Shown: positions 8,445 to 19,328, numbered from the stretch's first letter. The stretch is DNA of 64,000 nt from Halobacillus mangrovi (GCF_002097535.1 NZ_CP020772.1:1674001-1738000); one strand, 5' to 3'. The notes: a model not told the origin generated them from the letters alone. Translations and numbers: made by a program.

Positions 8445-8776
8445 CAGGTAACTTCCTCTCCCAGCAGCCACTCAAACAGGAGCAGAGCAGTTTTAACGCC
8501 TCCCATAGCGGAGACAATCATCATAATTTGTTTGAAGATATCAAATGTTGAACCGTCAAAAATTCCTTTTTCAAAATTACTGATTGCATCAAACGTGCCG
8601 CCGATAGCTGCAACGATTGCCCAAATTCTTAAGCTCTTAGCAATTCGAAACATTGCTGTAAGAGGTGCTTCTCCAGTAATATAACTACCAATACTGCCAA
8701 CAATTGTCCCCCCTAATATCACTCCGAATGCGATAAAGAAACATTGAATCATTGAGACTACTAAACGATCATCCAT
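8444..8776 (-). CDS. ytrH: Sporulation membrane protein YtrH
   Basis: 110 residues, hydrophobic, with three or four helices and the conserved GVILGGTIVGSIGSYITGEAPLTAM stretch shortened here to its key features: GG, GS, GE. It matches B. subtilis YtrH, which is made in the mother cell under sigma-E. AGAGGG precedes the ATG by 5–8 nt. I could not fix a sigma-E promoter in the 130 bp between this gene and dnaE. Confidence 0.88.
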   Translation of the reverse strand: MDDRLVVSMIQCFFIAFGVILGGTIVGSIGSYITGEAPLTAMFRIAKSLRIWAIVAAIGGTFDAISNFEKGIFDGSTFDIFKQIMMIVSAMGGVKTALLLFEWLLGEEVT

Positions 8777-8878
8777 CTTGTCCCTCTTTTCGCTAAGGGG
8801 ATTTACTCTCTTTACTAGAAAGTATTCCTCCTTAAAGGTATTTATGCAGAAGGCTTTCTTCTCTACTAGGGACTTCGC

Positions 8879-8884
8879 TATAAT
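8879..8884 (+). promoter_or_regulatory. Possible dnaE -10 box
   Basis: TATAAT at 8879–8884, 25 bp before the dnaE start; the -35 region (TTCTTC) is poor, so the call is tentative. Confidence 0.35.
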
Positions 8885-8908
8885 CTACAGTGAAAGAAGG
8901 TGAACGTC

Positions 8909-11900
8909 ATGACTTTTACACATTTACATATTCAAAGTGGTTACAGTTTAATGAACAGCACCATCAACGTTGAGCAGTTGGCTGCCCGTGCCAAAGATCT
9001 AGGGTATCAATCTCTTGCCTTGACGGATAAAGATGTCATGAGTGGAGCTGTTGCTTTTTATCAAGTATGCAAACGCCATGGACTCAAACCTATTATTGGA
9101 CTGAAGGTGGATGTGCAAACTGGTTCTGGCCCAATGCCTACTATTCTCTTGGCAATGGATCACTTTGGTTACCAGAACTTAATGAAGATCAGTTCTTGGA
9201 TAAATACTAAAGAGGATAAGATTCATATTGACCAAATGTCCAGCTTTTCAACAGGGTTGATTGCTATCGTCCTGACTTCTGCTAGTTCTGTTGCGGAGTT
9301 AGTAATAAGTAGGAATTTTACAGAAGCACAAACAGCGTTGCAGCCCTTTTTTGACCTCTTTCAAAATAAACAAGTGTATTTAAGTATTCAAGACAGTGAT
9401 TTACGCTCTGAAAGGCAGCTGCACAAACCTTTAAAAGAATGGTCCGAACAGAGTAGGATACAAGTGGCAGCTGTCGGGGATGTCCGTTATATACAGCAGG
9501 AAGATGCAGAAGCCTATTTATCTTTGAGAGCTATGGATGAAGGGAATAGGCTGCCTCCCGCCATTGATGCGAATAACTACCATCAATACTTGAAGTCTCC
9601 TGAAGAGATGAAAGCTTATTTTAAAGACTGGTGGCCAAAGGTCATTGAAGAAACAGGAAATATTGAAGGGAAATGTCAGCTGGAACTAGATCTTGACCAG
9701 CAGCTGCTCCCCTCATACCCCACACCTGAAGGGGAGGTTGCTGCAAGTTATTTACGAAAATTATGCGTGGAAGCCCTTGAATCCAAATATACGGACCATC
9801 AACAATCTGCCCGTAAACGATTAGAACACGAATTAAATATTATCGATTCAATGGGTTTTAACGACTATTTCTTGATTGTTTGGGACTTTATTGCGTATGC
9901 AAGAGAGAACGGCATACAAGCAGGCCCAGGCCGTGGTTCAGCAGCGGGATCGATTGTAGCCTATCTTTTAGATATCACTCAGGTGGATCCTCTTGCTTAC
10001 GGGTTGCTTTTCGAAAGATTTCTAAACCCTGAACGTATTACAATGCCGGATATTGACATCGATTTTCCTGATCACCGAAGGGATGAAGTAATTGAGTATG
10101 TAGCAGATAAATATGGGAAACGCCATGTTGCCCAAATCTGCACATTTGGAACATTTGCAGCAAGAAGTGTTTTGAGAGATTTGTTTAAAGTGATGGCGAT
10201 TGACGAGAGCGATGCTGCATTTATCTTGAAGCAAATACCAAAGGGAACAAGTGATTCGCTCGTTAACATTGTTCAAAAATCGGAACCTTTGAGAGAATAT
10301 ATTCGAAATTCTGACCGACTAAGACGCCTTTTTAAAGTGGCCGCAAAGCTAGAAGGTCTTCCGCGCCATGTTTCAACCCATGCTGCAGGGGTAGTCATAA
10401 GTGAACAACCTTTAGTGCAGTACACTGCTTTAATGAAAGGCCAGGGTAATGTTAATTTGACTCAGCTCGCCATGGGAGAGTTGGAAAGGATAGGTCTCTT
10501 AAAGATAGACTTTCTAGGTTTGAGAAATCTATCGTTCATTGAAAGAATCGAAAACAAAATCAGGAGGTTTGAAGACTCAAACTTTTCTATTGGGCAAGTG
10601 CCATTTACGGATGAACATACATTTTCGTTATTAAAAGAAGGTAAAACAAATGGCGTCTTCCAGTTGGAGTCCCAGGGGATGAAAAGTGTCCTCACTCGTT
10701 TAAAACCTTCCCACTTTGAGGACATCGTAGCTGTCAACGCCCTATATCGTCCTGGCCCAATGGAATATATTCAAACCTATATCGATCGTAAGCAGAAACG
10801 AGAAGAAGTACACTATCCTCATCCAGACATCGAACCAATCTTGAGACACACGTACGGGGTACTCATCTATCAAGAGCAGATTATGCAAGTTGCTCAAACA
10901 ATAGCAGGTTACAAGCTTGGAGAGGCAGATTTGTTAAGAAGAGCGGTAAGCAAGAAGCAAGCAAATGTTTTACAAGAGCAAAAAGACCACTTCATCCAAA
11001 AGGCGAAGCAAAACGGTTACACAGATACTGTAGCTAACCAATTATTTGAATGGATTGTTAAATTCTCCAATTACGGATTCAATCGAAGCCATGCTGTAGC
11101 TTACAGCTTTATTTCCTATTGGCTCGCCTATATGAAGGCTCACTACCCATCTTACTTTTTAGCAGAACTACTTAACGCTCACATGGGAGATCGTGAGAAA
11201 CTGGCTGTTTATATAAGAGAGGCTAAGGAGTTTAACTCAGAGGTGAAGGCTCCTTCCATTAACAACAGTCAAGCATTCTGCCAAGATGAAGGTGGTTCCA
11301 TTCGAATGGGGCTGCTTGCCATTAAAGGCGTAGGGTTTCAAGCAGTGCAGGCAATTATTGAAGAAAGGCAGAATGGTAAATTCAAGCATTTGAATGATTT
11401 TTGTCTGAGAGTTGGATCCAAAGCGGTAAACAGGTCAGTGATCGAAGCCTTGATATTGGCTGGGGCGTTCGACGAGATTGAAACAAACAGAGCCAGTCTG
11501 CTGGCAAGCATAGATCAAGCCCTTGAACAAGGAGAGTTGTTCAAAGAGTTCCATGATCAACCTGGACTTTTTGAAGCAGACCTGGATTTAGGAGATCAAA
11601 AGGTCGAGGTTGAACCATTTCCAGTATTAAAAAGGCTGGCAATGGAGAAAGAAGTCCTCGGCACATATTTATCCGAACATCCGCTTGAATCTCATAGAAA
11701 AAATTTAAGGACCAACGGCTTTGTATCTGTTAAGCAATCTTATAAGGTTCACCATCAACGTAAATTGAAATTAGCTGCAGTGATTGAAACGATCAAAGAG
11801 ATCCGCACAAAGCGGGGGGACCCTATGGCATTTTTAACGATTAGTGATGAAACATCGGAAATCGATGTCGTGATCTTTCCCGAGTTGTACCGCAGGGTAA

Positions 11901-12262
11901 AACCTTGGCTTAGTGAACAGAAGCTCGTTTTGCTTAAAGGAAAGGTAGAAGAGCGACGAAATACGTTGCAAATCATCGTTTCTGAAATGACAGAATTTCA
12001 TGAGCAGGATCTACATCAGCATCCAGCACAAAGATTGTTTATTAGAGTCGACCGAGTGAATGAGAATGAAGCCATCGACAAGATCAAAGAGACTGCGGGG
12101 TATTTCCCGGGGAATACCCCAGTGGTAATTGTGCGCTCCGACGATCGAAAAACTTATCAATTAGGCGAAACCTATGCAATGGATACTTCCAGAGACTGTT
12201 TGCATCAGTTAAATCAATATTTTGGCAAGGATTCTGTGGCGCTGCGAGCTTTTAGAAAATAA
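8909..12262 (+). CDS. dnaE: DNA polymerase III alpha subunit DnaE
   Basis: 1117 residues, full length for the Gram-positive DnaE (no exonuclease domain, unlike PolC). The N-terminal PHP domain begins THLHIQSGYSLMNS. The catalytic palm motif PDIDIDFPDHRRDEVIEYV is near residue 380, preceded by GPGRGSAAGS. An OB-fold (AFLTISDETSEIDVVIFPE) is near residue 975. In B. subtilis DnaE extends RNA primers before handing over to PolC. The ATG at 8909 was taken because AGAAGG is 8–9 nt upstream; the GTG at 8900 lies on the ribosome-binding site. Confidence 0.97.
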   Translation: MTFTHLHIQSGYSLMNSTINVEQLAARAKDLGYQSLALTDKDVMSGAVAFYQVCKRHGLKPIIGLKVDVQTGSGPMPTILLAMDHFGYQNLMKISSWINTKEDKIHIDQMSSFSTGLIAIVLTSASSVAELVISRNFTEAQTALQPFFDLFQNKQVYLSIQDSDLRSERQLHKPLKEWSEQSRIQVAAVGDVRYIQQEDAEAYLSLRAMDEGNRLPPAIDANNYHQYLKSPEEMKAYFKDWWPKVIEETGNIEGKCQLELDLDQQLLPSYPTPEGEVAASYLRKLCVEALESKYTDHQQSARKRLEHELNIIDSMGFNDYFLIVWDFIAYARENGIQAGPGRGSAAGSIVAYLLDITQVDPLAYGLLFERFLNPERITMPDIDIDFPDHRRDEVIEYVADKYGKRHVAQICTFGTFAARSVLRDLFKVMAIDESDAAFILKQIPKGTSDSLVNIVQKSEPLREYIRNSDRLRRLFKVAAKLEGLPRHVSTHAAGVVISEQPLVQYTALMKGQGNVNLTQLAMGELERIGLLKIDFLGLRNLSFIERIENKIRRFEDSNFSIGQVPFTDEHTFSLLKEGKTNGVFQLESQGMKSVLTRLKPSHFEDIVAVNALYRPGPMEYIQTYIDRKQKREEVHYPHPDIEPILRHTYGVLIYQEQIMQVAQTIAGYKLGEADLLRRAVSKKQANVLQEQKDHFIQKAKQNGYTDTVANQLFEWIVKFSNYGFNRSHAVAYSFISYWLAYMKAHYPSYFLAELLNAHMGDREKLAVYIREAKEFNSEVKAPSINNSQAFCQDEGGSIRMGLLAIKGVGFQAVQAIIEERQNGKFKHLNDFCLRVGSKAVNRSVIEALILAGAFDEIETNRASLLASIDQALEQGELFKEFHDQPGLFEADLDLGDQKVEVEPFPVLKRLAMEKEVLGTYLSEHPLESHRKNLRTNGFVSVKQSYKVHHQRKLKLAAVIETIKEIRTKRGDPMAFLTISDETSEIDVVIFPELYRRVKPWLSEQKLVLLKGKVEERRNTLQIIVSEMTEFHEQDLHQHPAQRLFIRVDRVNENEAIDKIKETAGYFPGNTPVVIVRSDDRKTYQLGETYAMDTSRDCLHQLNQYFGKDSVALRAFRK

Positions 12263-12300
12263 CAGCTAGTACAGATTCTTAGCCCGTATTTTTGTAATTC

Positions 12301-12328
12301 TTTACACGATATATTCATCTGTTATAAT
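12301..12328 (+). promoter_or_regulatory. Sigma-A promoter of the malic enzyme gene
   Basis: TTTACA (12301–12306), 16 bp, TATAAT (12323–12328). Expected start of transcription near 12335. Confidence 0.75.
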
Positions 12329-12340
12329 TAAGGAGTTGAT

Positions 12341-12355
12341 GGTGGTCTGACCACC
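12341..12355. promoter_or_regulatory. GntR/FadR-type operator before the malic enzyme gene
   Basis: Perfect 15-bp palindrome GGTGGTC-T-GACCACC. Its centre, TGGTCTGACCA (12343–12353), fits the FadR-subfamily operator pattern TnGTnnnACnA. It begins about 6 bp after the expected transcription start, where a bound protein would block initiation or escape. A FadR-type regulator is encoded by the next gene but one, so autogenous or local control is the simplest reading. Confidence 0.7.
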
Positions 12356-12395
12356 CGGAACGGCTTTATTTTATTAGTTAAAGGAGCGTGTAGTC

Positions 12396-13631
12396 GTGTC
12401 AAATTTGCGAGATGAAGCACTGCATATACACCGAGTTAACAAAGGTAAACTAGAAACTCATTCCAAAGTTCCAGTAAGGAATGCTAGAGATTTGAGTCTG
12501 GCTTATTCTCCTGGAGTTGCTGAGCCATGTAAGGAAATTTATGACCATAAAGAAACCGTTTATGACTATACCATGAAAGGAAACATGGTAGCGGTTGTCA
12601 GTGACGGATCAGCTGTTCTTGGACTAGGGAATATTGGCCCTGAAGCTGCCCTCCCTGTAATGGAAGGAAAAGCAGCCTTGTTCAAAAGTTTCGCTGGGGT
12701 AGATGCCTTTCCAATTTGTTTGAATACAAGAGACATCGACCAGATTGTCCAAACCGTCAAGCTGATGGAACCCACGTTTGGAGGGGTGAACTTAGAAGAC
12801 ATTGCTGCTCCGAATTGTTTTATCATAGAAGACCGCTTGAAGAAGGAAACAAACATACCCATCTTTCATGATGACCAGCATGGTACAGCTATTGTAACTG
12901 TTGCGGGGTTAATGAATGCACTTAAGATTACTGGGAAATCTTTCTCTGAAATTAAAGTCGTAGCAAATGGTGCAGGTGCGGCTGGAATAGCTATCATTAA
13001 ATTACTTTATCATTTCGGTGTGCGAGATATTATCATGTGTGATTCTAAAGGTGCCGTCTTTGAAGGGCGCGACTATGGAATGAATGACGTTAAAGATGAA
13101 ATTGCTAAAATTACTAATAAAGACCGTGTTGAAGGTGACTTAGAGGAAGTCATGGAAGGTGCCGACGTATTCATTGGTGTGTCTGTTGGAGGACTCCTTT
13201 CCAAGGAAATGGTATCACGTATGAATGACGATTCCATCATTTTTGCAATGGCTAATCCTGAACCGGAAATTATGCCTGAAGATGCCAAAGAAGCAGGCGC
13301 ACGTGTGATTGGTACAGGACGTTCAGACTTCCCGAACCAAGTAAACAATGTCCTTGCTTTTCCTGGAATCTTCCGGGGTGCCTTGGATGTGCGGGCTACC
13401 CGTATCAATGAAAAAATGAAAATTGCTGCGGCTGAAGCTATTGCTTCTCTCGTGAGTGAAGACGAACTGAGCGAAGACTATGTCATTCCAGCTCCATTTG
13501 ATTCTCGCGTAGCCCCTGCTGTAGCAGCCAGCGTTGCAAAAGCTGCCATGGAATCAGGTGTTGCCAGACACCACGTTGATCCAGAGGAAGTAGCAGAAAA
13601 AACGCGTCAAATGACTTTAATTGATGAATAA
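12396..13631 (+). CDS. ytsJ: NADP-type malic enzyme YtsJ
   Basis: 411 residues. It oxidatively decarboxylates malate to pyruvate. The N-terminal malic domain has SLAYSPGVAEPC and FHDDQHGTAIVTVAG (metal and catalytic residues); the NAD(P) domain has VVANGAGAAGIAI and later IFAMANPEPEI. Length and start (GTG, MSNLRDEALHIHRVNKGKLE) match B. subtilis YtsJ, the main malic enzyme, which favours NADP. GGAG is 9 nt before the GTG. A GntR-type operator lies in its leader. Downstream are a FadR-type regulator and accDA, so the NADPH and pyruvate produced may be linked to fatty-acid synthesis. Confidence 0.93.
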   Translation: MSNLRDEALHIHRVNKGKLETHSKVPVRNARDLSLAYSPGVAEPCKEIYDHKETVYDYTMKGNMVAVVSDGSAVLGLGNIGPEAALPVMEGKAALFKSFAGVDAFPICLNTRDIDQIVQTVKLMEPTFGGVNLEDIAAPNCFIIEDRLKKETNIPIFHDDQHGTAIVTVAGLMNALKITGKSFSEIKVVANGAGAAGIAIIKLLYHFGVRDIIMCDSKGAVFEGRDYGMNDVKDEIAKITNKDRVEGDLEEVMEGADVFIGVSVGGLLSKEMVSRMNDDSIIFAMANPEPEIMPEDAKEAGARVIGTGRSDFPNQVNNVLAFPGIFRGALDVRATRINEKMKIAAAEAIASLVSEDELSEDYVIPAPFDSRVAPAVAASVAKAAMESGVARHHVDPEEVAEKTRQMTLIDE

Positions 13632-13647
13632 ACCGATTGGTAATAGG

Positions 13648-13680
13648 TAAGGAGAAAAGCTGGAACAGCTTTTCTCCTTA
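13648..13680 (+). terminator. Perfect 15-bp hairpin after ytsJ, no T-run
   Basis: TAAGGAGAAAAGCTG / CAGCTTTTCTCCTTA (13648–13662 / 13666–13680) with a 3-nt loop. The T-rich part lies inside the right arm and CATAAG follows, so it may work as a leaky terminator or 3'-end stabiliser between ytsJ and the regulator. Confidence 0.5.
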
Positions 13681-13725
13681 CATAAGTAGGAAACATGTTT
13701 CAATTAAAAGGAGTGACCATAGGTC

Positions 13726-14325
13726 GTGACCCGTTCGCAAATAGGGAAAGTCTATGAAGGCGTACTAAATCAATTAAAGTCTTATATTGAATATCACCAA
13801 TTGAAACCTGGCGACAAATTACCTTCTGAGCGGGAGCTTAGCGAGCAATTGAATGTAGGGAGATCTTCTATAAGAGAAGCTTTACGTGCCATGGAACTTC
13901 TCGGTCTTATAGAAACGAGACGAGGAGAAGGGACGTTTATGAGAGCTTATCGTCCTCATCATATGGTTGAGCTTTTATCAAATTTTTTATTGAACGAGTC
14001 GAGGACGAGGGAAGAACTCTTCACAGCTAAGCAGATGCTTGAAAAAGAAGTGGTCATGAGATTGTTAGAAAAGCTTAATGATAAAGATTTGGATATGATC
14101 GAAAAAATCATAGAAAATAAAGAAAAAGAGAAGCTCCATGAAGAATTCTTTCAATTTCTATTTGAACGCAGTGGACAGCCTCTCTTACTGTCAATGTGGC
14201 AGTTCATTTATGGCTTTACTCACACAGTCCATGACATTCAGTATGAAAAATCTTGGTATCAGAAAGTGGCTAATGTATTGAAAACAGGAGACCAGATTAA
14301 AGTTCTTCAATTATTTTCTTCTTAG
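13726..14325 (+). CDS. FadR-subfamily GntR transcriptional regulator
   Basis: 199 residues. An N-terminal winged helix (about 8–70) has the GntR signature KPGDKLPSERELSEQL, then VGRSSIREALRAMELLGLIETRRGEGTF cut here to its key turns. The C-terminal helical FCD-type domain (90–195) is short, and two usual metal-binding His positions read Phe (EEFFQFLFERSGQ, where FH is expected) and Tyr (WYQKVANVLKTGD, where H is expected), so its effector pocket probably lacks the metal. GTG start; AAAAGGAG is 12 nt away, a long spacing. Candidate target: the operator before ytsJ. B. subtilis has no counterpart here that I recall. Confidence 0.85.
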   Translation: MTRSQIGKVYEGVLNQLKSYIEYHQLKPGDKLPSERELSEQLNVGRSSIREALRAMELLGLIETRRGEGTFMRAYRPHHMVELLSNFLLNESRTREELFTAKQMLEKEVVMRLLEKLNDKDLDMIEKIIENKEKEKLHEEFFQFLFERSGQPLLLSMWQFIYGFTHTVHDIQYEKSWYQKVANVLKTGDQIKVLQLFSS

Positions 14326-14328
14326 TCC

Positions 14329-14346
14329 TGTCGAAAGCGTTCGACA
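14329..14346. repeat. Inverted repeat between the GntR gene and accD
   Basis: TGTCGAA-AGCG-TTCGACA, 7-bp perfect arms, starting 4 nt after the stop codon and without a T-run. It could be an operator or a weak transcript end; no known site fits it. Confidence 0.5.
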
Positions 14347-14421
14347 AGATCACCGAGATTATGTAACTACTTTTTTGTATATTGGACAGAAAGGAAGCTT
14401 TGTCCCAAAGGAGGAATCACC

Positions 14422-15282
14422 TTGCTAAGAGACTTTTTCAGCAAGAAAAAAAGATATGCATCCATTCCTAGACAGGAAGCAAAGCAGGATGTACCTGAAG
14501 GTCTGATGCAAAAATGCCCAAATTGTCAAAAGATCTTCTACAGAAAAGAACTTAATAGAAATATGAACGTCTGCCCACATTGTGATCACCATCATCGACT
14601 GAGCGCATACGAAAGAATTCAACACCTATTTGATGAAGGCTCCTTTGAAGAGTGGGACAAGCAGATGATCTCAAGCAACCCTCTTGAATTTCCAGAATAT
14701 GAGGAGAAGCTTGAAAAAGATCGTATTAAATCAGATTTAAATGAGGCTGTTGTCACAGGAAAAGCCTCATTATCAGGCATGCCTGCAGCGGTGGCTGTCA
14801 TGGATGCCCGTTTTCGAATGGGCAGCATGGGCTCTGTGGTAGGTGAAAAAATCACGAACGCTATTGAAAATGCTCGAAAAGAACAAATCCCGTTTATCAT
14901 TTTCACGGCTTCAGGTGGAGCTCGAATGCAGGAAGGCGTTCTCAGCTTAATGCAAATGGGCAAAACATCTGTGGCCTTACAGCGTCTGCATGCTGAAGGA
15001 GGATTGTTCATCTCTGTGATGACTCACCCGACAACCGGAGGGGTTTCAGCAAGTTTTGCCTCATTAGGAGATTATAATTTCGCTGAGCCTGGGGCTCTTA
15101 TTGGATTTGCGGGGCGCAGAATTATTGAACAAACGATTCGTGAAAAGCTGCCTGATGATTTCCAAACAGCTGAATTCTTACTAGAACACGGCCAGCTGGA
15201 TCGTGTTGTTCATCGACACGAATTGAAGAAAACTCTAACGACTGTACTAGACATTCATTCTCCAGGAGGTGAAGAAGTGTGA
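14422..15282 (+). CDS. accD: Acetyl-CoA carboxylase carboxyltransferase beta subunit
   Basis: 286 residues. A zinc ribbon (CPNCQ near 32, CPHCD near 51) precedes the crotonase-like carboxyltransferase fold, with [19 protein letters not shown] and [18 protein letters not shown]. With AccA it transfers carboxyl from biotin to acetyl-CoA to give malonyl-CoA, the first committed step of fatty-acid synthesis. TTG start with AAAGGAGG 7 nt upstream. The last four bases (GTGA) are shared with accA, so translation is coupled. I see no FapR box upstream. Confidence 0.96.
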   Translation: MLRDFFSKKKRYASIPRQEAKQDVPEGLMQKCPNCQKIFYRKELNRNMNVCPHCDHHHRLSAYERIQHLFDEGSFEEWDKQMISSNPLEFPEYEEKLEKDRIKSDLNEAVVTGKASLSGMPAAVAVMDARFRMGSMGSVVGEKITNAIENARKEQIPFIIFTASGGARMQEGVLSLMQMGKTSVALQRLHAEGGLFISVMTHPTTGGVSASFASLGDYNFAEPGALIGFAGRRIIEQTIREKLPDDFQTAEFLLEHGQLDRVVHRHELKKTLTTVLDIHSPGGEEV

Positions 15283-16241
15283 AGCATGTCCTTGATTTTG
15301 AAAAGCCGGTAATTGAACTACGTGAGAAAATTGCTGATCTCAAGAAGATGACAGAAAATAGTGAGATGGACTTAAGCGAAGAAATTAAGACGCTCGAGAA
15401 AAGGCTTGAGAAACTAGAAACCGATGTATATGATCGTATGCAGCCGTGGGATCGCGTCCAAATGGCAAGACATCCTGAAAGACCTACAACACTGGATTAT
15501 ATTGAACATCTCTTCACAGACTTCTTAGAACTCCATGGAGATCGTGTGTATGGTGATGACGAAGCGATTGTTTCTGGAATCGCCAAGTTTAATGGCAAAC
15601 CTGTTACGGTTATCGGACACCAAAGAGGTAAAGATACGAAAGAGAATATCCGCAGGAATTTCGGTATGCCTCATCCAGAAGGTTATCGTAAAGCCTTGCG
15701 TTTAATGAAGCAGGCTGAGAAATTCGAAAGGCCAATCATCACATTCATTGACACAAAAGGAGCTTATCCAGGAAAGGCTGCAGAGGAACGGGGCCAGAGT
15801 GAAGCTATTGCCCGTAATTTATTAGAAATGGGTGGCCTTACCGTACCTATCATTTGTGTTGTAATCGGAGAAGGAGGAAGTGGTGGCGCTTTAGGTTTGG
15901 GAATCGGAGACCGTATCTTTATGTTAGAAAACTCTACGTACTCCGTAATTTCACCAGAAGGAGCATCATCCATTCTTTGGAAGGATTCAGGCCTTGCACA
16001 AAAAGCTGCGGAATCCATGAAAATCACTTCTTATGATTTGAAAGCTTTAGAAGTCATTGATGAAGTTATTCCTGAGATAAGAGGCGGGGCTCATCGAGAT
16101 ATTCCGGCCCAGGCCAAAGAGATAGAAAAAGTGCTTTCAAGATCCTTAAAAGAACTGGACGAATTGAATGAAGACCAGTTATTGGAAGGGCGTTTCGTTA
16201 AGTATAAAAACATTGGCGATTATACCTATCTTGATTTATAA
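15279..16241 (+). CDS. accA: Acetyl-CoA carboxylase carboxyltransferase alpha subunit
   Basis: 320 residues. The N-terminal helical region (1–60) is followed by a carboxyltransferase domain with [38 protein letters not shown] shortened to its core and [16 protein letters not shown], the oxyanion-hole glycines. It forms the alpha2-beta2 complex with AccD. The start is GTG 15279, overlapping the accD stop by 4 bp. A terminator follows at 16283. The biotin carboxylase genes (accBC) are not in the window. Confidence 0.96.
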   Translation: MKHVLDFEKPVIELREKIADLKKMTENSEMDLSEEIKTLEKRLEKLETDVYDRMQPWDRVQMARHPERPTTLDYIEHLFTDFLELHGDRVYGDDEAIVSGIAKFNGKPVTVIGHQRGKDTKENIRRNFGMPHPEGYRKALRLMKQAEKFERPIITFIDTKGAYPGKAAEERGQSEAIARNLLEMGGLTVPIICVVIGEGGSGGALGLGIGDRIFMLENSTYSVISPEGASSILWKDSGLAQKAAESMKITSYDLKALEVIDEVIPEIRGGAHRDIPAQAKEIEKVLSRSLKELDELNEDQLLEGRFVKYKNIGDYTYLDL

Positions 16242-16282
16242 TAATACACGGTAAAAATAATAATACTCGACCTAAGAAAGAG

Positions 16283-16309
16283 AAGTCGCACAACCAGGTG
16301 CGGCTTTTC
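16283..16309 (+). terminator. Terminator of accDA
   Basis: 9-bp stem AAGTCGCAC / GTGCGGCTT (16283–16291 / 16298–16306) followed by TT and CG; the T-run is short. Confidence 0.7.
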
Positions 16310-16406
16310 GCATCTTAAGAGGATGGTAACGCTATCATTATAGTATGTTTAGGCAAACCCACCTTTTACAAAGCACTCTTTTGGTACACACTAGAAAGAA
16401 GAGTGA

Positions 16407-17435
<1,029 letters not shown>

Positions 17436-17464
17436 ACGTAAGAGATACAAGAGGAGGAAGAAGT

Positions 17465-19228
17465 ATGTTCAGAAAAACAAAAATTGTAAGCACGATTGGA
17501 CCTGCATCGGAGTCCGTAGAAAAACTTACTGAGCTTATTGAAGCGGGTATGAATGTAGCTCGACTGAATTTTTCTCATGGAGATTTTGAAGAACACGGTG
17601 CACGTATTAAAAACATCCGACAGGCTGCATCTACTACAGGAAAAACGGTAGCGATTCTTCTTGATACAAAAGGACCTGAAATCCGTACAGGTACGTTAAA
17701 AGATGGTGAAGTTTATCTTGAAAAGGGGTCTACAGCCTACGTAACCATGGAAGATATTGAAGGAGATGCAGAGCGCTTTTCCGTTACTTATCCAGGCTTG
17801 ATCAATGATGTACATCCTGGCTCTAAAATTCTTCTGGATGATGGATTAGTAGAACTTCAGGTGGAAGAAATTCTTAAAGATAAAAACGAAATCAAAACAA
17901 CCGTATTAAACAACGGACCTTTGAAAAATAAAAAAGGCGTGAATGTACCAAACGTGAGCGTCAACCTTCCTGGTATCACTGAAAAAGATGCAGCTGATAT
18001 TGAATTCGGAATTGAACAAGGGATTGACTTCATTGCGGCTTCCTTCGTGCGTCGTGCTTCCGATGTGCTCGAAATTAAAGAATTGCTTGAAAAGCATGAT
18101 GCGTTGGATATTCAGATCATTCCTAAGATCGAAAACCAAGAAGGTGTCGATAACATTGACGAGATCCTTGAAGTAAGTGACGGGTTGATGGTAGCACGTG
18201 GTGACCTTGGTGTGGAAATTCCTGCCGAGGATGTACCTCTTGTTCAAAAACAACTTATCCGTAAATGCAACAAAGCGGGTAAGCCGGTTATTACAGCTAC
18301 CCAGATGCTTGATTCCATGCAACGTAATCCTCGCCCAACTCGTGCAGAGGCTTCTGATGTTGCGAACGCTATTTTCGATGGCACAGATGCAATCATGCTT
18401 TCTGGTGAAACTGCAGCAGGAGATTATCCTGTAGAAGCTGTACAGACGATGCATAACATTGCAAGCAAGACAGAAACAGGCTTAAATTACAAAGCCATTC
18501 TTGAAGATCGTTCTAAGCATAGTGATATGACGATTACGGATGCAATCAGCCAGTCTGTGACCCACACAGCGATTAACTTGGACGCCAATGCGGTTGTAAC
18601 CCCTACAGAAAGCGGTCATACGGCACGCATGATTTCTAAATATCGTCCAAGAGCTCCGATTGTAGCGATCACTTCGAGTGAGAAAGTAAATCGTAAACTG
18701 TCCCTTGTTTGGGGAGTCTATGCAGTAATGGGGCCACGTGCTTATTCTACTGATGACATGTTGGATGTAGCTGTGGAAAGAAGTCTTGCCTCTGGATTAG
18801 CTTCACGTGGGGACCGTATTATTATCACAGGTGGAGTACCTGTAGGTGAAAGCGGCACGACAAACTTAATGAAAGTTCATGTAATCGGTGATGTTCTAGT
18901 AAAAGGACAAGGCGTTGGCCAGAAGAGTGCGTATGGGCGTGCAGTTGTCGCTAAAGATGCCAAGGATGCCCTTGCTCGCGTTGAGGATGGAGATATTTTA
19001 GTCACTCATGGTACAGACCGTGATATGATGGAAGCAATAGAGAGAGCTGCTGGTATTGTAACCATCGAAGCAGGCTTGACTTCCCACGCTGCAGTCGTTG
19101 GTTTAAGTCTTGGTATTCCTGTAGTTGTAGGAGTTCAAGATGCAATGAACATTATTAAAGACGGTGCAGACATCACAATCGATAGTTCTCGAGGAGATAT
19201 TTACGAGGGCCATGCGAGTGTTCTATAA
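17465..19228 (+). CDS. pyk: Pyruvate kinase with C-terminal PEP-mobile domain
   Basis: 587 residues. The first 470 or so form the kinase: [43 protein letters not shown] and [13 protein letters not shown]. The last 110 ([16 protein letters not shown] to [16 protein letters not shown]) are the extra PEP-utilising mobile domain found in Bacillaceae enzymes, including its TSHAA segment. It makes ATP and pyruvate from PEP and ADP. GAGGAGGAAG precedes the ATG. A strong terminator closes the pfkA-pyk operon. Confidence 0.97.
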   Translation: MFRKTKIVSTIGPASESVEKLTELIEAGMNVARLNFSHGDFEEHGARIKNIRQAASTTGKTVAILLDTKGPEIRTGTLKDGEVYLEKGSTAYVTMEDIEGDAERFSVTYPGLINDVHPGSKILLDDGLVELQVEEILKDKNEIKTTVLNNGPLKNKKGVNVPNVSVNLPGITEKDAADIEFGIEQGIDFIAASFVRRASDVLEIKELLEKHDALDIQIIPKIENQEGVDNIDEILEVSDGLMVARGDLGVEIPAEDVPLVQKQLIRKCNKAGKPVITATQMLDSMQRNPRPTRAEASDVANAIFDGTDAIMLSGETAAGDYPVEAVQTMHNIASKTETGLNYKAILEDRSKHSDMTITDAISQSVTHTAINLDANAVVTPTESGHTARMISKYRPRAPIVAITSSEKVNRKLSLVWGVYAVMGPRAYSTDDMLDVAVERSLASGLASRGDRIIITGGVPVGESGTTNLMKVHVIGDVLVKGQGVGQKSAYGRAVVAKDAKDALARVEDGDILVTHGTDRDMMEAIERAAGIVTIEAGLTSHAAVVGLSLGIPVVVGVQDAMNIIKDGADITIDSSRGDIYEGHASVL

Positions 19229-19238
19229 AGGTTTTCTT

Positions 19239-19276
19239 AAGACAGGAGAGCAAAAAGACCTCTCCTGTCTTTTTTA
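19239..19276 (+). terminator. Terminator of pfkA-pyk
   Basis: 12-bp perfect stem AAGACAGGAGAG / CTCTCCTGTCTT (19239–19250 / 19260–19271) followed by T-run. Confidence 0.92.
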
Positions 19277-19299
19277 TAACGTTTGATAGTGTACTTTTC

Positions 19300-19328
19300 T
19301 TTATATACATCCAATTTCAAGTTATACT
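19300..19328 (+). promoter_or_regulatory. Probable promoter of fxsA
   Basis: TTTATA (19300–19305), 17 bp, TATACT (19323–19328), 34 bp before the fxsA start. Confidence 0.45.

Noticed and set aside
14329..14346. DinR/LexA box
   Set aside because: CGAA and TTCG are only 4 bp apart; the Bacillus SOS box needs CGAAC-N4-GTTCG.
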